Assembly (NCBI RefSeq): GCF_004362855.1
Contig: NZ_SNXW01000001.1
Location: forward strand, 494,121-558,120
From: Aquabacterium commune
GTDB taxonomy: Bacteria; Pseudomonadota; Gammaproteobacteria; Burkholderiales; Burkholderiaceae_C
Reading direction: 5' to 3'
Length of the DNA: 64,000 nucleotides
Shown: positions 17,132 through 26,240 of the stretch, piece by piece
Layout of the letters: the number at the start of each line of letters is the position of its first letter
Numbering within the stretch: position 1 is the stretch's first letter
Position numbers and translations under genes: made by a program
The notes under the pieces: model-generated
Database searches by the model: none
Told to the model about the DNA's origin: nothing
The model's input: the letters and a program-made list of their open reading frames with translations, nothing else

Positions 17132-18127
17132 TCAGACCATGCGGCGGCGCAGGCCAAGGCCGATCAGGCCCAGGGCGGCCAGCGACAGGGCCATGCCGGT
17201 GGGCTCGGGCACGGGCGCGGCGGTGGTGACGGTCAGGCCGATGACGGCAGAACCCAGGCTGACGCCGGCCTGGCCGAACAGGCCCAGGTAGGTCAGGGAA
17301 GGTTGCTGGCCGCTCAGGTTGACCGAGAACAGCCAGTTGTCGCCGGTGAATTCGTCGGTCAACGAGGCATAGGCGATGCCGGAGGCCGACACGTCGAAGG
17401 ACGACACGCTGGTGGTGTTGACGCCCACGAGCGCGCCCAGACCCATGGCCATGTCCAGCATCTTGAGGTCGGCCACGTAGCTCAATTGGCCGCCGTTGGC
17501 GTTGACTTGCTGGTAGAGCGCATCGCCGCGGGCGTCGATGGCGTACAGGCTGGTGCCGGTACTGGCATCGCGGTCGTTGTTCGTGTAGGCCGAGGCCACC
17601 ACGCTGGGCGACGTGCCATTGGGGTTGGCGACCACGACGTTGATGGGGGTGTCCACCCGCACCAGGCCGGCATTGGCGCCATTGACGTTGATGCGCAGGT
17701 TCTGGCCGGTGTTGCTGACCACGCGCAGGGAGGGCAGGCTCTGGCCCAGGTCGGGCACGGGGTTGAAGTCGAAGCCGAAGGACTGGCCGCTCAGGCCAGT
17801 GAAGGCCGTGTTCGAGGCGCCCAGGGTGGCGTCGGCGCGCAGGCTGCCGGCGAAAGTGGCGGCGCCGGTGGTGGCGCTCAAGGTGAACAGGCGGCCAGCG
17901 CTGCTGAGGGTGTAGAGGTCACCGGTAACGGGGCGCTGGTCCAGGCCCAGCAGGCGCTCGCCAACCGCCAGGTTCAGCCCTGTGATGTCGATGACGGTGC
18001 CAGCAGCGGTGTTGCCGCTGTCGAACTGGACCAACTGGTTCTTGTTGGTCAGGGCGAGCATGCCCTCGGCTTGGGCGCCGAAGGCAGCAACGGACAAGGC
18101 CGCGGCGATGAAAGAGGGTTTGAACAT
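17132..18127 (-). CDS. DUF4394 domain PEP-CTERM sorting protein A
   Basis: A predicted exported surface protein of unknown function. The 331-residue product has a signal peptide (MFKPSFIAAALSVAAFGAQA), a DUF4394 body that reads like a beta-propeller (GERLLGLDQRPVTGDLYTLS, SFGFDFNPVPD), and a C-terminal PEP-CTERM signal: VPEPTGMALSLAALGLIGL followed by GLRRRMV. In known systems this tail is cut by an exosortase; none is in the window. The ATG at 18127 has TGGAGTTCACAG upstream. It is a paralogue of the gene at 18442, with the same order of motifs. A terminator separates it from that gene, so it is probably transcribed from its own promoter in 18128-18360. Confidence 0.85.
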   Translation of the reverse strand: MFKPSFIAAALSVAAFGAQAEGMLALTNKNQLVQFDSGNTAAGTVIDITGLNLAVGERLLGLDQRPVTGDLYTLSSAGRLFTLSATTGAATFAGSLRADATLGASNTAFTGLSGQSFGFDFNPVPDLGQSLPSLRVVSNTGQNLRINVNGANAGLVRVDTPINVVVANPNGTSPSVVASAYTNNDRDASTGTSLYAIDARGDALYQQVNANGGQLSYVADLKMLDMAMGLGALVGVNTTSVSSFDVSASGIAYASLTDEFTGDNWLFSVNLSGQQPSLTYLGLFGQAGVSLGSAVIGLTVTTAAPVPEPTGMALSLAALGLIGLGLRRRMV

Positions 18128-18303
18128 CTGTGAACTCCATGAGGGCTGGGGCAGGAACATCGGCTTGGTTGGCGTTGGCCAGACCATCACCGGCTTGCAG
18201 TTGAGCTTAGCCAGCGACCATGGCAGGCCTGGGTCACACATCCATAGCAATTAACCCGTTCGGGCTATTCACGAAGAAAAATCACCGAAGTATCTCTGCT
18301 GAA

Positions 18304-18324
18304 TTGGCGTCAAATTGACGGCAA
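18304..18324. promoter_or_regulatory. Operator-like inverted repeat upstream of DUF4394 protein A
   Basis: TTGGCGTCAA and TTGACGGCAA flank a single A; nine of ten positions pair as an inverted repeat. It lies 177 bases upstream of the protein A start and 39 bases from the terminator of protein B. The symmetric core GTCAA-A-TTGAC looks like a dimeric regulator site, but no regulator is identified. Confidence 0.4.
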
Positions 18325-18362
18325 TGCGCATCGTTATCTGTACAACTTTATGGCTATCAATG

Positions 18363-18399
18363 AAAAAACCTGCCAAACGTTGCAGAACGCATTGGCAGG
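18363..18399 (-). terminator. Rho-independent terminator of DUF4394 protein B
   Basis: CCTGCCAA (18369-18376) and TTGGCAGG (18392-18399) form an eight-base stem with a 15-base loop, followed on the minus strand by six T. It lies 42 bases after the stop at 18442. Confidence 0.75.
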
Positions 18400-18441
18400 T
18401 CGCTGGCAGCCCCGGCGCAGGGGCTGGAAGAGGATGTCGCG

Positions 18442-19314
18442 TCAGGCCTGGCGGCGACGCATGACCAGGCCCATCAGACCCAGGCCGGCCAGCATCAGGG
18501 CGACTGAGGTCGGCTCGGGCACGGCAGCGGTGAGGCCGACGATGGGCGCAATGGCGGTGTTGCCGTTGATGCCGAAGTCGCCGATGAAGGTGGTTTGGCC
18601 GTCCGCGGCCAGGCCCAGCGCGTACAGGCCGCTGTAGCCGTCGGCCGAGGTGAAGCCTGCGAAGGCAGCGCCAGAACGCGAGATGTCGAAGCCGAACACG
18701 TTCAGGCTGCTGGCGCCCAGGTCACGCACGCGGCTGTAAACACCACCACCGGGACCCCCGGTGAAGTACAGGCCATTGGAGGCCGTGTCGATGGCGTAGA
18801 GCTTGACGGCCGTGGTGGCCAGGTCGGCATCGTTGTCTGCGTAGGCGGCACCGGTCAGGGCGAGCTTGGCGGTCGAACCAGCGGCGGTCACCGCGGTTTG
18901 CGTGGTCACGGTGCCGTTGTTGGCGTTGACGGCGTAGTTGCTGCCACCGGTGGTGAGCACGCGCAGGGACACCGCGCCGTTCACGTCGGCCACCGGGTTG
19001 AAGTCAAAGCCAACGCTGCCCGTGATCGGGGTGCTCAAGGTCGCCACGAAGGACGCCTGTCCGTCGGTGCCCAGGGTGTACAGCTTGCCGGCGCTGCTGA
19101 TGCTGTAGAGCAGGCCGTTGCTGGGGCGCAGGTCCAGGCCCAGCAGGCGCTCGCTGGCGCCCAGGCCCGTGATCGACACGGCCGAACCCATGGTGGGCGC
19201 CGCGCTGTCGAGGGTGATGAGCTGGTTGTCGGTGGTCAGCGCGTACAGGGTTTCGGCCTGCGCGCCCACGGATGCCAGGGCGAGGGCCGAGGCGATGAGG
19301 GAAAGCTTGATCAT
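18442..19314 (-). CDS. DUF4394 domain PEP-CTERM sorting protein B
   Basis: A 290-residue predicted exported protein, paralogous to protein A. It has a signal peptide (MIKLSLIASALALASVGAQA), the DUF4394 body (ETLYALTTDNQLITLDSA, ERLLGLDLRPSNGLLYSIS, SVGFDFNPVADVNG) and a PEP-CTERM tail: VPEPTSVALMLAGLGLMGL then VMRRRQA. It is about 40 residues shorter than protein A, with shorter loops. The ATG at 19314 has CAGGAGTTCCAG upstream, almost the same leader as protein A. Function unknown; the sorting tail implies attachment to, or export through, the outer envelope by an exosortase system encoded elsewhere. Confidence 0.85.
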   Translation of the reverse strand: MIKLSLIASALALASVGAQAETLYALTTDNQLITLDSAAPTMGSAVSITGLGASERLLGLDLRPSNGLLYSISSAGKLYTLGTDGQASFVATLSTPITGSVGFDFNPVADVNGAVSLRVLTTGGSNYAVNANNGTVTTQTAVTAAGSTAKLALTGAAYADNDADLATTAVKLYAIDTASNGLYFTGGPGGGVYSRVRDLGASSLNVFGFDISRSGAAFAGFTSADGYSGLYALGLAADGQTTFIGDFGINGNTAIAPIVGLTAAVPEPTSVALMLAGLGLMGLVMRRRQA

Positions 19315-19470
19315 CTGGAACTCCTGGTGGGTCGGTCGTGGGTGCAATGCGCACCCCTTCAATGCCGGCACGCTTGTGTTCGCACCGCCTGCCCACCACT
19401 ACGCCCGCCGAGGGCGTGGAGTTTCACTCGGTGATCACACCCCCCTCATTTGGGTGGCCACGGCGCGCGT

Positions 19471-20409
19471 TCATCGCGGCACCGCAGCACGGTAGGCGTG
19501 CCACGACGCGTGCCCCAGCAGCGGGCCAACCAGCAACAGGCCCAGGAAGCCGGGCACGAGGGCCAGCAACGTGAGCCCGGCGATCAGGGCCGCCCACCAC
19601 AGCATCACCCCGGTCTGCGTGAGCACCAGGCGCATGCTCAAGAGGCCGGCGGAAACGGCATCGACCTGGCGGTCCAGCAGCAAGGGCATGCTGACCACGC
19701 TGATGGCGTAGATGAGGCCGGCGAACACGGCGCCGACCAGGGTGTAGATCAGGGCGAAGGTGATGTATTCCTCTGTGAGGAAGCTGGCCAGGGGTTGGTT
19801 GAAGTCGGGCACACCGTCCAGGCTGATGGCGAAGACGATCATGGCCGCGCGGCCCCAGAGCATCTCCAGGACCAGCAGCACGGCCGCGAAGATGGCCAGT
19901 TGCGCGCCGCTTTGCCGCCACGCCGTCAAGGCCGACCCAAAGCTCGGGCGGTGCCCTTCTTCCAGCTCGCGGCTGGCGTGGTACAGGCCCAAGCACAGGA
20001 AGGGGCCCATCAGCAGGAAGCCTGCGGACAGCGCCAGGGTGTATTCGGGCGCACGGCGGAAGGTGCCCACCAGGGCCCAGCCCATCAGCACGAAGCACAC
20101 GCCGAAGAACAAGCCGATGTGGGGCGCGCGGCGGAAGTCTTGCCAGCCTGCGGCCAGCCAGCGCAAGGGGTCACCGAAGCCGAGCGTCGTCAGGGGGAAG
20201 TCCAGGGCGCTGGGCACGTGCGGGGCGTCAAAGCCCAGGGGCGCCAGGCCATCGGCGTTGGGCTCGGGCAGTGGCGTGGGCAGCGCCACATCTGGCGCCG
20301 CGCCGATGGCATCGTTCCAGGCGAGCTTGCGCCGCACGACAGGCTTGCGCCGCGTCACGCGGCGGCGGGACACCAGGTGGTGCTGAGACAAACGGCTGGC
20401 CACGCCCAT
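19471..20409 (-). CDS. DUF2189 family membrane protein
   Basis: A 312-residue inner-membrane protein with a basic N terminus (RRRVTRRKPVVRRK) and about six membrane helices from residue 105 on. The block PLRWLAAGWQDFRRAPHIGL, the segment GPFLCLGLYHASRELEEG and the C-terminal LLVGPLLGHASWHAYR are what I recall of the DUF2189 family, found mainly in alpha- and betaproteobacteria; function is unknown. GAAGGAGGATCC gives a strong ribosome binding site for the ATG at 20409. Neighbours do not suggest a pathway. Confidence 0.78.
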   Translation of the reverse strand: MGVASRLSQHHLVSRRRVTRRKPVVRRKLAWNDAIGAAPDVALPTPLPEPNADGLAPLGFDAPHVPSALDFPLTTLGFGDPLRWLAAGWQDFRRAPHIGLFFGVCFVLMGWALVGTFRRAPEYTLALSAGFLLMGPFLCLGLYHASRELEEGHRPSFGSALTAWRQSGAQLAIFAAVLLVLEMLWGRAAMIVFAISLDGVPDFNQPLASFLTEEYITFALIYTLVGAVFAGLIYAISVVSMPLLLDRQVDAVSAGLLSMRLVLTQTGVMLWWAALIAGLTLLALVPGFLGLLLVGPLLGHASWHAYRAAVPR

Positions 20410-20544
20410 GGATCCTCCTTCGCAGGGGTCGATGGACAGACCTTACGCCGCCGCCGCAGCCCGGGCATCCGGAGGAACACCCGGTCGGCATCGCAGGCGC
20501 AACGTCACGCCTTGACGCGGACGGGCCGCTGCGTCAGGCCGGCA

Positions 20545-21684
20545 TCACGGCTTGGACGCCGTCACGGCCTCCAGCGCCTGCGCCAGCTGCTGCACGGTGC
20601 GGTCCACGTGGTGCCATTTTTCCAGGCCGAACAGGCCGATGCGGAAGGTGCGGAAATCGGCCGGCTCGTCACACTGCAGCGGCACGCCGGCGGCGGTCTG
20701 CAGGCCCTGGGCGAGGAACTTCTTGCTGTTCTGGACGTCGGGGTCGGTGGTGTAACTCACGACCACGCCGGGCGCCTGGAAGCCCTCGGCGGCGACGCTG
20801 GGATGGCCGTGGCGCACCACCAGTTCGCGCACCTGGCGGCCCAGGGCGATTTGCTCCTGGCGCACCCTCTCATAGCCGTAAGCCTCGGTTTCGGCCATGG
20901 CATCGCGCAGGCGCAGCAGGGCGTCGGTGGGCAGGGTGGAGTGGTAGGCGTGGCCGCCGCCTTCGTAGGTCTCCATGATCTGCAGCCACTTCTTGAGGTC
21001 CATGGCGAAGGTGGTGCTCTGCGTGGCGTCGATGGCCCGGCGAGCCCGCTCGCTGAGCATGACCATGGCGCAGCACGGCGAGCTGCTCCAGCCCTTTTGC
21101 GGCGCGGAAATCAGCACGTCCACGCCGGTGGCGGCCATGTCCACCCACATGGCGCCCGAGGCGATGCAGTCCAGCACGAACAGGCCACCCACGGCGTGCA
21201 CGGCATCGGCCACGGCCTTCAGGTAGTCGTCAGGCAGGATCATGCCGGCCGCGGTTTCGACGTGCGGCGCGAACACCAGGGCGGGCTTCTCGCGGGCGAT
21301 GGTGGCCACGACCTCGCCGATGGGCGCGGGGGCCCAGGCGGCTTGCGGGCCGTCGGCGATGCGGCGGGCCTTGAGCACGGTGTGGCTGGCGGGGATCGAG
21401 CCCATCTCGAAGATCTGCGTCCAGCGGTAGCTGAACCAGCCGTTGCGGATGACGAGCACGTGCTTGCCCTGGGCGAACTGGCGCGCCACGGACTCCATGC
21501 CGAAGGTGCCGCTGCCCGGCACCAGCACGGCCGAGGGGGCGCCATAGACACGTTTGAGCATGGCCGAGATGTCGGTCATCACGCCCTGGAAGCGCTTGGA
21601 CATGTGGTTGAGCGCGCGGTCGGTATAGACCACCGAGAACTCGAGCAAACCGTCGGGATCGATGTCGGGAAGGAGGCCGGGCAT
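20545..21684 (-). CDS. Class V aminotransferase (alanine/serine-glyoxylate aminotransferase type)
   Basis: A PLP enzyme of the alanine-glyoxylate / serine-glyoxylate / 2-aminoethylphosphonate transaminase group, cytosolic. The 379-residue product has the substrate loop PGSGTFGMESVAR, the cofactor Asp in FVLDCIASGA, and the PLP lysine in SAPQKGWSSSPCCAMVMLS. ATG 21684 (MPGLLPDIDPDGLLEFSVVY) is chosen by fit to the family; no good ribosome binding site precedes it, and an in-frame ATG 15 codons upstream exists. Exact substrate cannot be fixed: no phosphonate or glyoxylate genes lie nearby. It is downstream of the RND efflux genes on the same strand, 63 bases after the permease stop. Confidence 0.8.
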   Translation of the reverse strand: MPGLLPDIDPDGLLEFSVVYTDRALNHMSKRFQGVMTDISAMLKRVYGAPSAVLVPGSGTFGMESVARQFAQGKHVLVIRNGWFSYRWTQIFEMGSIPASHTVLKARRIADGPQAAWAPAPIGEVVATIAREKPALVFAPHVETAAGMILPDDYLKAVADAVHAVGGLFVLDCIASGAMWVDMAATGVDVLISAPQKGWSSSPCCAMVMLSERARRAIDATQSTTFAMDLKKWLQIMETYEGGGHAYHSTLPTDALLRLRDAMAETEAYGYERVRQEQIALGRQVRELVVRHGHPSVAAEGFQAPGVVVSYTTDPDVQNSKKFLAQGLQTAAGVPLQCDEPADFRTFRIGLFGLEKWHHVDRTVQQLAQALEAVTASKP

Positions 21685-21747
21685 GGGAGTGGCGTGTGCA
21701 GTCAAGTCGTTGAAATCAGCGTAGCACACGCCCCTGACGGTGGTGCG

Positions 21748-24700
21748 TCAGGCTATCCCTTGTGCGGCGGGGGCTGGCTTGCGGTGGAACAGGCGGTCCA
21801 GCGCCAGGTAAACCACCGGCGTCGTGTACAGCGTCAGCACCTGGCTGAGCAGCAGGCCGCCCACCACGGCATAGCCCAGCGGCTGGCGCAACTCGGCGCC
21901 GGTACCGTGGCCCAGCATCAAGGGGACAGCGGCCAGCAGCGCGGCCAGCGTCGTCATCATGATGGGTCGGAAGCGCACCACGCAGGCCTCCTGGATGGCC
22001 TCGCGCGGGCTGATGCCGCGTTCGCGCTGGGCCTGCAGGGCGAAGTCCACCAGCATGATCCCGTTCTTCTTGACGATGCCGATCAGCAGCACCACGCCGA
22101 TGAGCGCCATGATGGAGAAGTCCTGCCCGCTGAGCCACAGCAACGCCACCGCGCCAATGCCCGCCGATGGCAAGGTGGACAGGATGGTCAGCGGGTGCAC
22201 GAAGCTCTCGTAGAGCACGCCCAGGATGATGTAGACCGCCAGCAGCGCCGCCAGGATCAGGAAGGGCTGGGTGGCCAGCGAGTCCTGGAAGGCCTGGGCG
22301 GCGCCCTGGAACTTGCCGGCCACGCTGTCGGGCACCTGCAGCTCCTGGCGCACCTGTTCCAGCAGCTTGACGGCATCGCCCAGGGCCACACCGGGCGCCA
22401 GGTTGAAGGACAGGTTCACCGCCGGCGCCATGCCCAAGTGGTTGATGCTGACCGCGCCAGTCTCAGGCGGCTCCAGGCGGGCCACTTCGGCCAGCGGCAC
22501 CATTTGGCCGGTCTTGGTCGAGCGCAGGTGCAGCCAGTTGAGGCTGTCGGTCTGGCCGCGCAGGGCGGGGTCGATCTCCAGGATGACCTGGTACTGGTTC
22601 TGCTCGGTCTGGGTTTCGCCGATCTGGCGCTGGCCGTAGGCGCTGTACAGCACCTGGTTGATGTCGTCCACGCTCAGGCCATGGCGGGCCGCGGCGGCGC
22701 GGTCGATGGTCAGGCGGGTGATGCCGGCGCCCAGTTGCAGGTCGTTGGAGACGTCGCGGAATTGCGGCAGGCGCGAGAGGCGCTCGGTCAGACGGTCGGC
22801 CCACAGGCCCAGGGTGGCGCTGTCGTCGCCCAGCAGCGCGTACTGGTACTGGGTGCGCGGCGAGCCGGTGCCCAGGTTGATGTCTTGCGCGGAACGCATG
22901 AACATCGTGATGCCCGGCACCTGGGCCATCTTGGGCCGCAGGCGGTCGATGAAACCTTGCGCGGAAACATCGCGGTCAGCGCGGTCTTTGAGCACGATGA
23001 AGAAGCGCCCGCTCGACAAATTGCCGCTGCCACCGCCGCCCGAGGCACCCACCACCTGGTTGTAGCCCAGCACGGCCGGGTCCTGGTCGAGGATCTTGGC
23101 CAGCGCGGTGTGCTTCTCGACCATGGTCTCGAAAGACGCGTCTTGCGCAGCCTGGGTGGTGCCGAACACGAAGGCCGTGTCCTGCAGCGGGAAGAAGCCT
23201 TTCGGGATGAGCACATAGCTCACCACCGCCATGGCCATGGTGGCGAAGAACACGAGCAGCATCAGCCACGAGTGGTTCAGCGCCCAAGCCAGGCTGCGGC
23301 CATAGCCGTCGATCAAACGCTGCACCCAGCCGCCTTCGTGGTGGGCCGGTGCACGCGACATCCAACGCGACGCCAGCATGGGCGCCAGCGTGAGCGAGGT
23401 CAGCACCGACACGCCGATGGCCGCGGTGACGGTGACCGCGAACTCGCTGAACAAGCGCCCCACCACGCCGCCCATGAAGAGCAGCGGGATGAAGGCCGCC
23501 ACCAGCGACACGCTGATCGACACCACGGTGAAGCCCACCTCGCCCGCGCCTTTGAGCGCGGCCTCTCGCATGGGCTCGCCCAGCTCCAGGTGGCGGTGGA
23601 TGTTCTCGACCACCACGATGGCGTCGTCCACCACGAAGCCCATGGCGATGATGAGCGCCACCAGCGTGAGGTTGTTGAGGCTGAAGCCCAGGCGCTCCAT
23701 GGCCGCGATGGTGGCGATCATGGACACGCCCAGCACCGCCGTGACGATGACCGTGGCCGAGACCTGGCGCAGGAACGCGCCCATCACCACGACCACCAGC
23801 ACGAAGGTCAGGATCAGGGTGACCTCGACCTCGTGCAGCGAGGCGCGGATGGTGCGGGTGCGGTCGTTGAGCACCTCGACGCTGACGCTGGCGGGCATGC
23901 GGCTGGTCAGCTCGGGCAGGGCCGCCTGCACACGATCGGCCGTCTCCACGATGTTGGCATCGGGCTGGCGGCGCACGATGATGCCCAGGCCTTGCTTGCC
24001 GTCTTGCCAGGCACGCACATAGTCGGTCTCGGCCCCGGCCAGGACCTGGGCCACATCGCCCACCCGCACGGGCACGCCGTTGCGGTCGATCAGGGTGAGG
24101 GCCTCGTAGTCGGCGGGGTTGAAGAGCTGGTCGTTGGTGGCCAAGGTGCTGCTGCGGCCCTCGCCGACCAGGGCCCCCTTGGGCTGGTTGACGCTGGCCT
24201 TTTGCACCGCGGCGCGGATGTCGGCCAGGCTCAGGCCGTGGGCGGCGAGCCGAGCAGGCGACGCCTGGATGCGGATGGCCGGCTTTTGCTGCCCCGAGAT
24301 CGCCACCTCGGAGACCCCGTCGATCTGGCTCAGTCGCCGCGCCAGCACGGTTTCGGCCAGGTCGCTGAGCTCGGTCATGCCCAGCGACTCGGACTGCATC
24401 TTGAGGATGAGGACGGGGCCGTCGGCCGGATTGACCTTGCGCCAAGTGGGTGGCGAGGGCATGCCCAAGGGCAAACGCCCCGCCGTGGCGTTGAGGGCCG
24501 CCTGCACCTCCTGGGCCGCCTCGTTGATGTTCTTCTTCAGCGTGAACTGCAAGGTGATGGAGACGTTGCCCAGCGAGCTGGTGGACGACATCTCGGTGAT
24601 GCCCGGCACACCGCTGAGGGCCACTTCCAGCGGCGTGGCCACGGCCGAGGCCATGGTCTCGGGGCTGGCGCCCGGCAGGCGGGCACTGACCTGGAGGGTC

Positions 24701-24918
24701 GGGAAGTCGGCCTGCGGCAAAGGCGCGACGGGCAGGCGCGGGAAGGCGAACAGCCCCAGCAGCACCAGCGCGAGGGTCAGCAAGACGGTGGCCACCGGGT
24801 GGGCGATGCACCAGGCCGAGAGCCCATTGACCCGGCTGACGGTGGGCGTGACGGGCGCGATGAGAGGCGTTGGGGGCGGGGGCGGGGGCGGCGCTGCGGT
24901 TTGGGAAGCAAGGCTCAC
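21748..24918 (-). CDS. RND multidrug efflux permease (HAE1 family)
   Basis: The inner-membrane proton-driven pump of a tripartite efflux system. The 1056-residue product has 12 expected membrane helices, the docking and pore domains, and the paired aspartates of the proton relay in AMGFVVDDAIVVVEN. Other RND marks are ATPLEVALSGVPGI, the GFSLNNLTLVALI helix and a C-terminal MMTTLAALLAAVPLMLG. Style resembles MdtB/MdtC. The N terminus carries an unusual run of seven prolines before the first helix. I use GTG 24918, which has GGAGAC seven bases upstream and follows the fusion-protein stop by 16 bases. No outer-membrane factor gene is adjacent. Confidence 0.92.
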   Translation of the reverse strand: MSLASQTAAPPPPPPPTPLIAPVTPTVSRVNGLSAWCIAHPVATVLLTLALVLLGLFAFPRLPVAPLPQADFPTLQVSARLPGASPETMASAVATPLEVALSGVPGITEMSSTSSLGNVSITLQFTLKKNINEAAQEVQAALNATAGRLPLGMPSPPTWRKVNPADGPVLILKMQSESLGMTELSDLAETVLARRLSQIDGVSEVAISGQQKPAIRIQASPARLAAHGLSLADIRAAVQKASVNQPKGALVGEGRSSTLATNDQLFNPADYEALTLIDRNGVPVRVGDVAQVLAGAETDYVRAWQDGKQGLGIIVRRQPDANIVETADRVQAALPELTSRMPASVSVEVLNDRTRTIRASLHEVEVTLILTFVLVVVVMGAFLRQVSATVIVTAVLGVSMIATIAAMERLGFSLNNLTLVALIIAMGFVVDDAIVVVENIHRHLELGEPMREAALKGAGEVGFTVVSISVSLVAAFIPLLFMGGVVGRLFSEFAVTVTAAIGVSVLTSLTLAPMLASRWMSRAPAHHEGGWVQRLIDGYGRSLAWALNHSWLMLLVFFATMAMAVVSYVLIPKGFFPLQDTAFVFGTTQAAQDASFETMVEKHTALAKILDQDPAVLGYNQVVGASGGGGSGNLSSGRFFIVLKDRADRDVSAQGFIDRLRPKMAQVPGITMFMRSAQDINLGTGSPRTQYQYALLGDDSATLGLWADRLTERLSRLPQFRDVSNDLQLGAGITRLTIDRAAAARHGLSVDDINQVLYSAYGQRQIGETQTEQNQYQVILEIDPALRGQTDSLNWLHLRSTKTGQMVPLAEVARLEPPETGAVSINHLGMAPAVNLSFNLAPGVALGDAVKLLEQVRQELQVPDSVAGKFQGAAQAFQDSLATQPFLILAALLAVYIILGVLYESFVHPLTILSTLPSAGIGAVALLWLSGQDFSIMALIGVVLLIGIVKKNGIMLVDFALQAQRERGISPREAIQEACVVRFRPIMMTTLAALLAAVPLMLGHGTGAELRQPLGYAVVGGLLLSQVLTLYTTPVVYLALDRLFHRKPAPAAQGIA

Positions 24919-24934
24919 GTTGGGTCTCCGTCGC

Positions 24935-26140
24935 TCACGGCTGGCTGGCCGAGCGGGCAACATCGCTTGCCGCAATCAGCACCCTGACCGCCGCTTTGGG
25001 CTTGAGGCGGGACTGGCCATCGACCACCACCTGGTCGCCCGGCTTCAGGCCATCGGCGCGGGCCGCCACCACCACCCAGGTGTCGGACTGCCAGCGCGGC
25101 TGCACGGGCACCATCTGCGCCTGGGCAGCGCCCTCGGCTTTCGCCACACGCCACACGAACGGCCCCTTGAGGCCGCGCTGGACGGCGGCGGCCGGCACGC
25201 TCAGGGCCCCGGCGATGGCGCCCGTGTCGAGCCGAACGGTCACGAACTGGCCCGGCCAGAGGCGGTCTCCCTGCTGCTGCGGCGGCGCCAACTCGGCCTT
25301 GAGCTTCAAAGAACCAGTGCCCGCGTCCACGGCGTTGTCGGCCGAACGCAAGCGCCCCTTGGCCAGGGTCGGACCGCCCTCGCGCTCCGCCACGCTCACC
25401 ACGGCACCCTGGGGCTGGGCGATGGCCTGGCGCACGTCGCTCAACCGGGTTTGAGGCACGCTGAAGACCACCATCAAGGGCTCGGTCTGCGCCAGGGTGA
25501 CGATGCCCTGCACGTCCAGTGGCCGCACGATGTTGCCCACATCGACCAGGCGCAAGCCCACACGCCCGCTGAAGGGCGCGGTGATCACGGTGTAGGACAG
25601 TTGCGTCTGGATCTGGCTCAAGCTTGCCTGCTGCGACTGCACCTGCGCGACCAGCTGCGCCACCTGGGCCTGCTGCTGGTCGCGCTGCTGCGTGGACACG
25701 GCCGACTGCGCGGCCAGATCCTGGTAGCGCTGGAGGTCCAGCTGCGCCAAGGCCAGCTGGGCTTGCAGGCGGCGCAACTCGGCTTCTGCCTGGGCCACCT
25801 GGGCACGCAGGCTGCGGTCATCGAGGCGGGCCAGCACCTGGCCCTGGCGCACTTGCTGGCCCTCTGTGAAGCTCACCTCGGTCAGCAGCCCGTCGATGCG
25901 GGACTTCACCACCGCCTGGCGCGCGGCTTGGACCTGCCCCACCGCGCTGAGCGACAAGGCCTGGTCCTGCACCTGCACCGTGGCCACCTTGACGGGCACT
26001 GGCGGTGGCGCCTTGCCGCCTGCCGCTTTTTGCGCCATTGACGTTGACCATGGCCACAGCAACGCCGCGCTCAGGCCAAGGCAAGCGACGGCGGCGATGG
26101 CACCAGCGGTGCGCCAGCGGTGAGGGGTCAGGGCGGGCAT
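24935..26140 (-). CDS. RND efflux periplasmic adaptor (membrane fusion protein)
   Basis: The HlyD/AcrA-type adaptor that joins the RND permease to an outer-membrane channel. The 401-residue product has an N-terminal membrane anchor (about 10-30), a lipoyl half-motif (VKSRIDGLLTEVSFTEGQQV), a Gln-rich coiled-coil hairpin (about 115-185), the second lipoyl half (SYTVITAPFSGRVGL) and the beta-barrel and membrane-proximal domains, matching the MdtA group. There is no lipobox, so it is held by the anchor. ATG 26140 is taken; no clear Shine-Dalgarno sequence precedes it. It forms a two-gene operon with the permease. Confidence 0.9.
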   Translation of the reverse strand: MPALTPHRWRTAGAIAAVACLGLSAALLWPWSTSMAQKAAGGKAPPPVPVKVATVQVQDQALSLSAVGQVQAARQAVVKSRIDGLLTEVSFTEGQQVRQGQVLARLDDRSLRAQVAQAEAELRRLQAQLALAQLDLQRYQDLAAQSAVSTQQRDQQQAQVAQLVAQVQSQQASLSQIQTQLSYTVITAPFSGRVGLRLVDVGNIVRPLDVQGIVTLAQTEPLMVVFSVPQTRLSDVRQAIAQPQGAVVSVAEREGGPTLAKGRLRSADNAVDAGTGSLKLKAELAPPQQQGDRLWPGQFVTVRLDTGAIAGALSVPAAAVQRGLKGPFVWRVAKAEGAAQAQMVPVQPRWQSDTWVVVAARADGLKPGDQVVVDGQSRLKPKAAVRVLIAASDVARSASQP

Positions 26141-26240
26141 GGACGGTCGGACAAACAAGGTGCCCGATCGTAAATGCAGGGCGGTGACCGGCAGACCGAT
26201 CCCTTGGGCGAAGAACGCGCAAAGGTATGCGGAATGTGAG

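Larger units (their letters stand above)
18128..18441. other. Intergenic region between the two DUF4394 genes
   Basis: This 314-base gap is more AT-rich than its surroundings. It holds the likely upstream region of protein A, a long inverted repeat at 18304-18324, a smaller palindrome CCCGTTCGGG at 18256-18265, and the terminator of protein B at 18363-18399. I see no small gene or RNA that I can support in it. Confidence 0.6.

Noticed and set aside
19450..24987. Very long open frame (1845 codons) on the plus strand opposite the DUF2189, aminotransferase and RND genes
   Set aside because: It is antisense to well-supported genes, rich in His, Gln, Gly and Arg, and has no recognisable domain. 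Long antisense frames are expected in high-GC DNA with strong third-position bias.
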